DNA from: Nemertoderma westbladi
Taxonomy: Eukaryota; Xenacoelomorpha; Nemertodermatida; Nemertodermatidae
Direction of reading: 5' to 3'
DNA: 33,949 nt
Assembly: GCA_032718475.1 (NCBI GenBank)
Contig: JAUCBJ010005697.1
Location: forward strand, 1 to 33,949
Shown here: positions 1 through 8,021 of the stretch, in pieces
Numbering within the stretch: the stretch's first letter is position 1
Layout of the letters: every line of letters begins with the position of its first letter
Translations under genes and position numbers: made by a program
Notes under the pieces: model-generated
The model's input: the letters and a program-made list of their open reading frames with translations, nothing else
Told to the model about the DNA's origin: nothing
Databases searched by the model: none

Positions 1-220
1 CCGAGAGGGAAATAGTTTTATTTAAATATCATACCCAGCGGAGTCGAAACGATAAATCGAGAATGGAACACGAGAACTCTACTCGAAATCAGCTCGAAAG
101 AAAGGACGTGGAAAAAGGCTTGTAAAGACAAATATAGGCGAACCACTGGAGAGGAGACATGTGTTAATGTCCAGGGTCCATATTGTGAATAGTTTTCCCC
201 GGGGCACGGGTACTCGCGGG

Positions 221-240
221 CAGTCTCCTTCGGGAGGCTG
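221..240 (+). other. Stem-loop with cUUCGg tetraloop
   Basis: CAGTCTCC (221-228) pairs with GGAGGCTG (233-240) through 8 bp including one G-T wobble, closing a TTCG loop. As RNA this is a C(UUCG)G tetraloop, a very stable class. It lies about 710 bases before the zinc-knuckle ORF. Whether it is transcribed is unknown. Confidence 0.5.
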
Positions 241-550
241 TAAATTTCTCTTCCTTCATCGTTTTCCTGTAATTATTGTGATCAGTGTCACAATTAAAAG
301 ACAAGAATGAATGATGACGTAACGGAAAGCTCGTCCATTGTGGTATCTTATGGATACTACCATATATCCTTCCTCCTCTTTACTCCCTTTATCCCTCTAT
401 ACATCGCTATTGAAAATACAACATACTTCGCCACACCTTCTCTTCCCAACGCGCTCGGAGCTTCAGGAAACGATCACTAAACCTCCCATCCTTTACTGTT
501 TATTTGTATGCTAATATTGGTGTCCGCACCTCCTGTCCCTGTACCATTCT

Positions 551-571
551 GTTGATATTTATGATATCAAC
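551..571 (+). other. Short perfect hairpin
   Basis: GTTGATAT and ATATCAAC form an 8-bp perfect stem around a 5-base loop. A related GTTGAT...ATCAAC pairing follows at about 583-606. AT-rich hairpins of this size can occur by chance. Confidence 0.3.
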
Positions 572-949
572 TTTCACCATTGTTGTTGATTTGATTAGAA
601 AATCAACCACTTCCTAATTTCCTCAAGTCCACAACCGTGATACAAGGACTGAAAGGACACGCGGATAGTTTGTGAACAACTGGTACCATTATGTGTCATA
701 AATCTGGTTGTTCACCTCCCTCAATGATTGGAGATATAAATCTTATAATCTTATGTAGAACAACTGAGGCATTGAACTGGTTGTTCCCTCATCGCACTGG
801 GGATAAATTCAGTTGGAGATAGTCCTCGAATGTTACAATCCTCCTACTGAGATCGTATTTCGGAATATTTCTGAATACGACATAGGTCTTCCCCTGCTCT
901 TTACCACTACCATCAATGGAAGACATATTAGGCATACGACTTCCGGAAT

Positions 950-2326
950 ATGGAAAACATTCCATACCCTTTCGTTGATACTCAGCTGATTGCTCCTTGG
1001 GCCGAAGGCCGAGGTTTCTTTCGCACTATGTATGCCAATACACCCGGCAACATTACTAAGGTACAACGGACATCCATCGGACATCTTGCCTTTCAAGAAT
1101 ATGGATGGAATTTCAAAGTTGGAAATCCTACCAATTACCAGCAAGTATATGGAGATCATTACTCTCGTTTATATTTTGATGGACCATTAACTGCGCCTGG
1201 TGCCGTATATAGCTTTATGAGTGTTCCACTTCGCCCTTCCTTAGCTATATACACGATCTTTGAAAACGCAGCACTTGCCGGTTGGCTAGCCGATGTGTGC
1301 AGTCGTACCATACGCGCTCATCCATTAATACTTGGAACTAAACTCGCCAAGTTAGACGAACACAATAAGTTTATACGTTTCGAATGTTTCCGGCGCTTTC
1401 TGACTCCGTTCCGTAACGTCGATAGTCAGTTCAAGGACCGCGCGCTGACCAAACTCAGTCTGAGAGACTCAGCTGCGGAGAAGCTGAGTAGCGCTGGATT
1501 TGCCGTTTTTCAAGACGTTTGTATACAGAACTTACATTCATCTGTCATACAAAGACCCCGAATACCTACAGGTTATTCTGTCGTGGAAATACAGACAGTG
1601 GATCCACTTACTGAGACCGACGCACCCACTTTGTCTATACAGCTGGAAGATGAACCAGTATGCTTGGAATCAGAAGCGATTCAGCCTACAGCTTCCCGGA
1701 GCAGTGACAATGATTATGTCATAGAGTGGTATCAAGGTCCACAGCGTCTCACAGCGTACGATTATCGACACGCCAACTACGTTTCTCGAAAACGTTGTCG
1801 ATTATGCGCATCGAGAGACCACTTCACCCCTCTAGACTCAAGCGTACCTTGCTCCTATTTCCTCGAACAGCCGATGATGGAAATATATTGTGCTTACTGC
1901 AGACTTAATAACTCTCATATTTTTGCCATCTGCCCACAATTTATGACTCAATGTCACTACTGTCAACTTAAAGGACATGAAAGTTACAATTGTCCCTTTA
2001 ATCGCGATTTAGAGAGCGTAGACGAGATGATCACCCTGCGATATATCCGAGCTTGGGAAGCGAACGCGGATTTACATTGCGAATCCCGACATCGCTATTA
2101 CCCTGGACGAGCTTACGAGGGAGTTTACGCGTTCCATCCTTATCTATTCGTGTCGATTGAACAGAAAACACGCGTACCAAGTTACGAGTTAATGAAGCGT
2201 GTTGGTGAGTGTATTTCCACCAAGTTTGTCAGAAAATACCTTAGAAACGTTAACCCTAATGATATAACCACATATCACCTGATCAATTTATCCGTCAGGA
2301 CCCTGAGTATGGCGACATCTTTGTGA
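950..2326 (+). CDS. Gag-like protein with three CCHC zinc knuckles
   Basis: A 458-residue ORF with ordinary codon use and no internal stop. The frame is closed by a TAG seven codons upstream of the ATG at 950, so this ATG is the natural start. The C-terminal third holds three zinc-knuckle-like clusters: C283-C286-H291-C301 (CX2CX4HX9C), C314-C317-H323-C328 (CX2CX5HX4C) and C335-C338-H343-C348, the last matching the canonical CX2CX4HX4C nucleocapsid spacing. The first 250 residues have no family I recognise. CCHC knuckles bind single-stranded nucleic acid and are typical of Gag or ORF1 proteins of retroelements and of some cellular RNA-binding proteins. No protease, reverse transcriptase or integrase follows, so the element type is unassigned. 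A second frame with a very basic C-terminus overlaps the 3' end. A domesticated gag gene or an old virus-derived copy are alternatives. Confidence 0.65.
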   Translation: MENIPYPFVDTQLIAPWAEGRGFFRTMYANTPGNITKVQRTSIGHLAFQEYGWNFKVGNPTNYQQVYGDHYSRLYFDGPLTAPGAVYSFMSVPLRPSLAIYTIFENAALAGWLADVCSRTIRAHPLILGTKLAKLDEHNKFIRFECFRRFLTPFRNVDSQFKDRALTKLSLRDSAAEKLSSAGFAVFQDVCIQNLHSSVIQRPRIPTGYSVVEIQTVDPLTETDAPTLSIQLEDEPVCLESEAIQPTASRSSDNDYVIEWYQGPQRLTAYDYRHANYVSRKRCRLCASRDHFTPLDSSVPCSYFLEQPMMEIYCAYCRLNNSHIFAICPQFMTQCHYCQLKGHESYNCPFNRDLESVDEMITLRYIRAWEANADLHCESRHRYYPGRAYEGVYAFHPYLFVSIEQKTRVPSYELMKRVGECISTKFVRKYLRNVNPNDITTYHLINLSVRTLSMATSL

Positions 2327-2724
2327 ACACGCATCCTGAACTACAGGAAGTATCTCGGCGACCATATGAATATCGAACACGAGAACGCGAGCTGGAGAGA
2401 ACCATTAAACCGAGAAAGTTCCTCACCACTCACGGTCCACCCACCGCTAGTGTCCAGATGACCCGTCAAGGACCCGTAGGAGCTGCTGTCCTGAGACGCG
2501 CTCTAAAGGCCGTTAGACCTCGCTCCACTGAGGTTGATATTAATCAACCAGGTACTTCGACCAGCGGGTATACCGATCGTAACCCTACACCTTCTGATGC
2601 AATTGAATTGCACCCTTCGCCTAGGAGCTACAGCCCTCCTCGTAAAGTGGCTCGCCCCAAAGAGAAAAGGACTCTTGCTAGCCTCACGAAACTGCGTAAA
2701 CGCCGTCCGCGTAAGAAAGACTAA
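2263..2724 (+). CDS. Overlapping -1 frame: basic, proline/arginine-rich tail
   Basis: The frame is open from just after a TGA at 2260-2262 to the stop at 2722-2724 and overlaps the zinc-knuckle ORF by about 60 bases in the -1 frame. It has no ATG until 2458, yet the sequence before that ATG looks protein-like (acidic then Arg-rich stretches), so it probably continues the upstream protein and is not an independent gene. The last 26 residues are strongly basic (Lys/Arg clusters such as KLRKRRPRKK), like a nuclear-localisation or nucleic-acid-binding tail. Either a one-base indel split one ORF of about 600 residues, or translation shifts frame in the overlap. I see no canonical XXXYYYZ slippery heptamer there, which favours a mutation. 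Confidence 0.5.
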   Translation, partial: YNHISPDQFIRQDPEYGDIFVNTHPELQEVSRRPYEYRTRERELERTIKPRKFLTTHGPPTASVQMTRQGPVGAAVLRRALKAVRPRSTEVDINQPGTSTSGYTDRNPTPSDAIELHPSPRSYSPPRKVARPKEKRTLASLTKLRKRRPRKKD

Positions 2725-4020
2725 CTGTTTAGAGTATCTTTAGGTTTTAGAAACTGTGATTTTTATATTTTATAGACTGAAAATCCCATTTTCTGGGAGC
2801 GGTGTAAAAGCCTTTGCTGAATTGCCCCGTTATTTTTATTATTTTTACATTAAAATACTCTGTAGTTGATTTAATAGGTGTAAGAGACCGTATTATTGCT
2901 GTATCGGTGTTTTTTAGAGGATCTAAGAGCTATTTCCTCCGTATCTGTACTGTGGAAGGCATAGTTGATGATTCTATGGCAATTCCGTGACGCAAAAGGT
3001 GATAGCTACTCTTGAACAGTAGTTACTATGACGACGGTTAACAGCTGATATTCATACGTGTTGATTTTCTTTGTTCTACGGCGTCTCTCAGTTCAGTCAG
3101 CCAATCAGAGCATTTTTATGGCTCTTGTACAGAAATTTCCTAGAAATCACTCAATGCTTTATGGGCAGTGTTTACATTCTGTCCTGAGCCAGGAGAGAGC
3201 GGCTTGGAAATATTTTTGTGCTTTTCTGTTTTAGCCTAACACTAGTAGGCTTAATTATAAGGACATATATCCGTTATCACACTGAATCACTGTGCAACTC
3301 AACTAAACAAACCAAATCTGCATGTACCATTCACACTGGACTTTTATATTGTTATACTGCTATTTACTGTCGGTTCTTCATAATATGGTTGATGAATTAT
3401 TATATTTGGAATAACGATAAATAACCCCGAAACCCCAATATTCTTGATATACCGAAGGTAAGAGAGAAAGGTTACATATAACGATTGTGACTTATGTTAA
3501 AGTGGTTTGAAGTGAATCTAATGTTATTTGATAGACCCTACATGAGTCGGTCCGTGTTCCTTTTATATGTGACTAAAATCAGTGAAGATCGGCAGATTAG
3601 TGTGCAGTATTGTGCAGCATTGTGTATGAGTGAGACTGATAACGAAGCATTTCCTAAAGAATGCGCCATATATGTGAATTATAACTAAGCCATATCGTTG
3701 TGAGTAGTTTAAGTCATAACTCTGTTTATATAGATAGAGCGCCACGTCCTAAAGGAACTGTTAATATTTCCCGAAGGTGAATAATATTGTCAGAGATTAT
3801 ATAATACTGTCAGTCGAATAATACATTAGGCTTACATAGCAATAAGATTAAGCCGTCGAACCCAATCTCCCGGGTATATCCAGCGGGTGAATGATCGCGC
3901 ACCGATTGGTTTCGACTAGTGTAGTGAATCAAATACTTGTCAGAGGCTAAAAGTGATTTATTATCTAGAAGACATCCTAATTTGGCGGGTTAAACTGCCA
4001 AAGGTCTGAAAGCGCGAACA
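2725..4020. other. AT-rich non-coding stretch
   Basis: No supported gene. Open frames here are at most about 70 codons and show no recognisable motifs. No polyadenylation hexamer stands out just after 2724. Confidence 0.4.
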
Positions 4021-4290
4021 GAGGTTTATGTGTGTTCTGAATTCAATGGAATATATAATTATCAAACTAGACATATCAAACTTGTATTTTTCGGAAGTGG
4101 GTGCAAAATGTAGAAAAATCCAAAATGCAAATTCCTAGCACCAAAATTTGAAATCCATCAAATACATCAATTGATTGTGTCACCTTGTTTCTTGCGTTAT
4201 ACGGGTTTATGGGCGGTCCTGAATCCGATGGATTCAATAAAAACAGCACTGGACATCGCACACTTGTACTTTTTGGTGATGTGTACGAAA

Positions 4291-4308
4291 TTTGGTGCTA
4301 GCACCAAA
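4291..4308. repeat. Perfect 18-bp palindrome
   Basis: TTTGGTGCTAGCACCAAA equals its own reverse complement. The identical palindrome occurs at 31062-31079 in the second copy of the family, with degenerate forms in the other internal units. Confidence 0.85.
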
Positions 4309-4769
4309 ACTTGCCAAATTACGCCGAAAAAAACAAGTTGCAATGATCTTGCATATTAGAAATGTATTCCATTAGAATCAGCGCCCAAGAATACCTAAAA
4401 ATGAGAATTTATAGCATCGTATAAGTGAATTATAAATTTTGTGTTCAAACTGAAAAGTGCTGGTTACTTGTTTTTTTCATTTTTTTCCTACGCAGAGAGG
4501 ACTAAACAGCCATTATAGTAACCATTTCATTTTTAGATATTTTCCAATCTATTTTGCGCCCCAGAAAACCTGTATTGAAAAACAATTAGCCGAAAAATGT
4601 AACTTTCAAATTTTGTGAAAATTGTGCACTACTAGTAAATTTGGTGCTGCAATATAACCACCCCAGTATATTTTTTCGAATATTTTTTTTTTTCGGTCGG
4701 ATCCAGACTAGTGATACCTACGTACAAACAAAAAATCAGACGTTTTCGTAAAAATTTGTAGATTTTAGA

Positions 4770-4809
4770 GGGGGGGGGGGGGTCAATATGACCCCCCCCC
4801 CCCCCCCCC
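4770..4809. repeat. G13-TCA-ATA-TGA-C18 hairpin
   Basis: Thirteen G (4770-4782) and eighteen C (4792-4809) flank TCA-ATA-TGA, giving a potential stem of 16 bp with a 3-base loop. The same GGTCA-ATA-TGACC core with G- and C-runs recurs near 31451-31495 and, degenerate, near 30061-30095. Confidence 0.8.
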
Positions 4810-4852
4810 GGTATTTGTACAACATTTTATAGCCCGGTACTAATAGGGTTAA

Positions 4853-6430
4853 GAAAAAATTTGAAATAATAACAAATCCAAAATCAGATTATGTAAAGTC
4901 CAGTAGTATACCGCCTACCGGATTCTAGTAACGAAATACCTTACTGTAGAATCCAGCAGTGTACACGGGTTCGTACAGTACCTGACAAGAAATCCCAGTC
5001 CATGGTGTCTAAATAAACAGATACCAGGTACACAAACTACTACTGGCGAGGAACGGAGCCTGATGTCTCTTCTAATACTTGGGCAAATCAATTGCCCGGG
5101 CTAACTAGACAAACAGGATGCCCGGCCTCTAACCGGTGAAGCAGATGTACAGTCTACAGATACAGACCAAACTCACGGGAAAACAATCCCTGCGTAGCGA
5201 ATCCTTAACTATCGCTAATGGACCTAAATACTGTAAGCTTGCCGCGGTGTGATTTATATGGGTATAATACGAGCTAGCGGGTCAACAATACTAGCGTAAG
5301 AAGGGTGCCTGAGTAAAACAAATACCAAATACCTCTACAAATAATAATAACCTTATCTGTAAACCGGTAGATCTCAAGACGCGCGTGTGTGTGTGTGTTA
5401 CTGTTGTCTGTGTTGGTGTATCGCTGTTATACTATGTTTTGGTGATTTTAACAAAATAACAATACCGGGCGCTAGCTACTTGAATAAGCTAGTCGCACGC
5501 TGTAGGCGCAATACTTACAAACTGACGTCAAAAGGGCTCTCTCCTCCTATATTCACAACTCAGTCGGGCAATAACGGTGTTAGTAACTACGCCCGTGATC
5601 AGCACTGATACCAGATTCTGGTTGTGAGATAAGGAAATATGTGTTAATTTACTACCGTACGTATAGCTGATCTGGTATATAAATTTGATTCTACTGTAGA
5701 ACTTTGTTACTGCTAACTTTGTTAGCAGTAAATACCTACCAGTACGTGGCAAGAGCACGGTAAATTGTTAGTAAACCTCCCTCAGCCAAAATGCGTGCCG
5801 GTAGCAGAAAGCTGCTCTTGCCTGATCAAAAATACTTTTGACTCAGACAGGTCAGTCAAACTACAAGGCCTACAGAGCTAACCAGTACCGTACCGCTAGT
5901 ACGGCAAATCATCAAATTATAGAGCGTGCTATTTGCACCTAGTGTACTGTACTTGCGCATAATGACAAACAGCATCAGCTCGCACCTGTAAGAGATACAG
6001 GTTGACCCGGGTTTTTTCCTCTCTGAATCAGAGATATTTGGTCCTAAATTTTACGGCGTCCCAGGACGGCGTCACGCTTCACCCTGATCTAAGGAACTTA
6101 CGGCGGGCAAAGGCGTCGAACAAAGTCTTACCTCCTCTGACGTGGGCGCGATCAGGCAAAAGGGCATGCTTGCAAATGGGTGTGGGCGAAGATAGTGCGG
6201 GTTCCGTTATGCGTGGTAGACATCCCTTCCCCTTGCGTTGCTGTGGCCTAAAGGTTTAGGCAGCCATTCCCCAAAGCGTTTGGCTGTTCAAGGTAGATAC
6301 GCTGAAAGCTGACATTGGACCAATAAATCATCAAACGACCTACGATTGGCCCAACTAATCTGTCCATGTGTTGTATGCACTCCATTGGAATATCTAGTTT
6401 AGTGAAACCGAAAATAAATAGCACAAAATA
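4853..6430. other. Unassigned stretch rich in GTAC/ACCGGT words
   Basis: No gene I can support. A (GT)n run at about 5383-5398 and a TATATAAAT motif near 5679 are present. The 85-codon frame at 6002-6259 begins without ATG and shows no family features. Words such as CAGTA, GTACCG and CTAG recur between 4900 and 6000, giving the block a composition unlike its neighbours, but I found no clear repeat unit. Confidence 0.35.
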
Positions 6431-6441
6431 TAAATTTTACT

Positions 6442-6510
6442 GACCCAGATTCGAACTCTCGACCTACCTAGGATGTAACCTGCGCCTTAACCTACTGGAC
6501 CACTGCGCCA
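6442..6510 (-). repeat. tRNA-derived SINE-like head
   Basis: On the minus strand the sequence matches both internal RNA polymerase III promoter boxes: A box TGGTCCAGTAG (6492-6502) and B box GTTCGAATC (6448-6456), spaced as in tRNAs. The acceptor, anticodon and T stems pair poorly, so this is not a functional tRNA gene. It is more likely the 5' head of a SINE or a tRNA pseudogene. Confidence 0.6.
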
Positions 6511-6712
6511 GTAGAAACCCACTCCAAATTATAACTAGAGTAGGTTAATATGCAAATTATAACAAACTGTAAAACAAGGCAATTTTGAAAGTTTTTACGT
6601 AGTACCAATTACAAATAGCTACCTAGTAGTGAAATAATCCCACAGATTATTTATTATCATTATTATCATTATTTCAAAATGAAAAAGTATTAGCGTGGGT
6701 CGCGTGGGGGGA

Positions 6713-6732
6713 GGGGGGGGGGGGGGGGGGGG
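6713..6732. repeat. Poly(G) tract, 20 bases
   Basis: An uninterrupted run of 20 G abuts the left arm of the foldback element that starts at 6739. Such runs can form G-quadruplexes and may also vary in length through sequencing error. Confidence 0.8.
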
Positions 6733-6738
6733 CTAATT

Positions 6739-7127
6739 GAGGGATTAAAACAGATAAAGTGGGAAGGAATATTCCTTAGGGTGGGTTTTTCGTTCGTGGC
6801 CTATGTACAAACTTTCCTTAATGAGTAAATCGTACATGCGTACACATTTTGTGCCCTCATCATATGTGTGTTTAAGGTGAGAGTATCTGAACATTTTGAG
6901 AAAATCTCCTCATACGGGAGTCCCATTATCCTCCCCTGGCCATTCAGCTGTACGTGATCATGCTGTATAATATGATCACAATATCACATAAATATGATGA
7001 CTTCACATACATTGGTAGTGCACAAAACAACTACGATTTACTCATTAAAGAAAGTTTGTACATAGGCCACGAACTTAAAACCCACCCTAAGGAATATTCC
7101 TTCCCACTTTATCTGTTCTAATCCCTC
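6739..7127. mobile_element. Foldback MITE-like element with ~96-bp inverted arms
   Basis: The left arm (6739-6834) and right arm (7032-7127) are near-perfect inverted repeats, both including the GGAATATTCC palindrome and ending GAGGGATTA / TAATCCCTC. The roughly 197-bp middle encodes nothing and has short further pairings (TTTTGTGC / GCACAAAA). No target-site duplication is evident because one side is a G-run and the other a minisatellite. This is a non-autonomous foldback DNA element or hairpin MITE of unknown superfamily. Confidence 0.75.
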
Positions 7128-7134
7128 CACCACC

Positions 7135-7375
7135 GGTGTTGTCGCGTTTCGGCAACTGATAGTAGCGTTAGACCCGCGTTTCGGCAACTAATAGTCGCGT
7201 TTCGACAACATGGTAACAAGGTTGCGTTTCGGCAACTGAGTGATGCATTTCGGCAACTCATAGTTGCATTTCGGCAACTCAGAGTTGCATCTCGGCAACT
7301 GTTAACAGGATGCAATTAGGCAAACTGACAGATGCGTTTCAGCAAATGATAGATGGGTTTCGGCAACTCGTATAC
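7135..7375. repeat. Minisatellite of ~23-bp hairpin units
   Basis: About nine degenerate units centre on GTTGCGTTTCGGCAAC, in which GTTGC pairs with GCAAC around a 6-base loop. Spacing is about 22-30 bp. The minus strand reads as repeated Cys-Arg-Asn-Ala, a consequence of the repeat and not evidence of a gene. The array starts within 10 bases of the right arm of the foldback element. Confidence 0.75.
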
Positions 7376-7727
7376 AAAGGCCAACTGGATACTGTATAGA
7401 GTCTAGAGTATAGATAATTACCTTTGCCTCATTACGTTTCCCATTATTCATTTTCATTCTACATTATTTTACCCACGCCTACTCCAACACTACTTCGAGT
7501 TATATAGAAACTGATGTTATTAATTCAATATATTGACGTGACGTGACGTGACAGCTATTTTTCCAATTTGCGCTAATACTATTATTCATTATAAAACTAA
7601 CATACCCATCTGGGACTTATTTATTTATTTGCGATATTAAATAAAATAAATTAATTCAATTACTCTTAATCGCTATTAACAAAAAAAAATCCAAAAATTA
7701 GAATGTAACATTATGTAAATCATAATT
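7376..7727. other. AT-rich non-coding stretch
   Basis: Nothing supported as a gene. It holds a short (GACGT)n-like run at about 7535-7553 and simple A- and ATTT-rich tracts. Confidence 0.4.
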
Positions 7728-7976
7728 TTATATAACAAATATATCAAAAATGTGTTTCTTTTTAGTTCTCGGAAAAGGAAGAACCTTCTGAGAAATCCAA
7801 AACTCCCAGATTTGATTCACAAAATGACCAGGTAAATCTATTTTATTAGGCCTGTTTCCTAGATACTGTACCATAACAACCTGCACACATCCAGATACCC
7901 CTAAATACTTTAACATATCCGTCCTGCTACGCAACTGTTCGCGTTCAGCCAAATAAATCCCTAATCCTTCTGCATC
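7728..7976 (-). pseudogene. Exon-like coding fragment cut by the foldback insertion (3' part)
   Basis: On the minus strand a frame is open from 7976 down to a stop at 7728-7730. It contains sensible, low-bias protein sequence and a good splice-donor context (AAG|GTTCTT, near 7785). The same frame continues without a stop on the far side of the 7.5-kb element, through one copy of the 8-bp direct repeat and minus-strand bases 15518-15547, where a splice-acceptor-like CTCCTTTTAG precedes it. Together this gives about 95 codons. I do not recognise the protein family. It may be a host exon or part of an older transposon. I infer that the foldback element interrupted it. Confidence 0.5.
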
Positions 7977-7984
7977 AAGTATCT
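7977..7984. repeat. Left candidate target-site duplication (8 bp)
   Basis: AAGTATCT lies immediately outside the left terminus of the foldback element and recurs in direct orientation at 15510-15517, outside the right terminus. Eight-bp duplications are typical of hAT and P-type transposases. Caution: the motif resembles part of the 20-bp satellite unit. Confidence 0.6.
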
Positions 7985-8021
7985 ACGGAGCCCTTAAAAG
8001 GACATGGGATTCCCCTTTTTT

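Larger units (their letters stand above)
1..949 (+). other. Leader-like region upstream of the zinc-knuckle ORF
   Basis: No convincing gene. There are only short ATG frames, for example a 20-codon one from 63 and another 20-codon one from 916 that overlaps the start of the main ORF in a different frame. The region carries several compact hairpins (221-240 and 551-571) and a CCCCGGGG palindrome near 197-204. It could be the 5' untranslated part of the retroelement-like unit that starts at 950, or ordinary flanking DNA. I saw no direct repeat with sequence after 2724 that would mark LTRs. Confidence 0.35.
4024..4848 (+). mobile_element. Truncated TTAA-type DNA element, copy 1
   Basis: The sequence is collinear with 30646-31534 at high identity, allowing for small indels. 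Its right end reads TAATAGGG followed directly by TTAA (4849-4852). The left end is missing: similarity starts near 4024 without a terminal motif. It holds two units of the roughly 163-bp internal repeat and a perfect 18-bp palindrome at 4291-4308. The C-rich hairpin at 4770-4809 sits just inside the right end. CCC...GGG termini next to TTAA resemble piggyBac-type elements. No transposase is encoded, so it would be non-autonomous. Confidence 0.6.

Noticed and set aside
2263-2326. Programmed -1 ribosomal frameshift site
   Set aside because: The overlap and phase fit, but I found no canonical XXXYYYZ heptamer or obvious downstream pseudoknot, so a plain indel is as likely.
5387-5608. Cysteine-rich small protein on the plus strand
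   Set aside because: The frame starts in a (GT)n run without ATG, the Cys-rich start comes from the dinucleotide repeat, and no family features follow.
6002-6259. 85-codon ORF
   Set aside because: No ATG start and no motif; composition similar to the surrounding non-coding DNA.
7118-7315. Cys-Arg-Asn-Ala repeat protein on the minus strand
   Set aside because: The open frame is a by-product of the hairpin minisatellite and crosses into the foldback arm; no independent coding signal.
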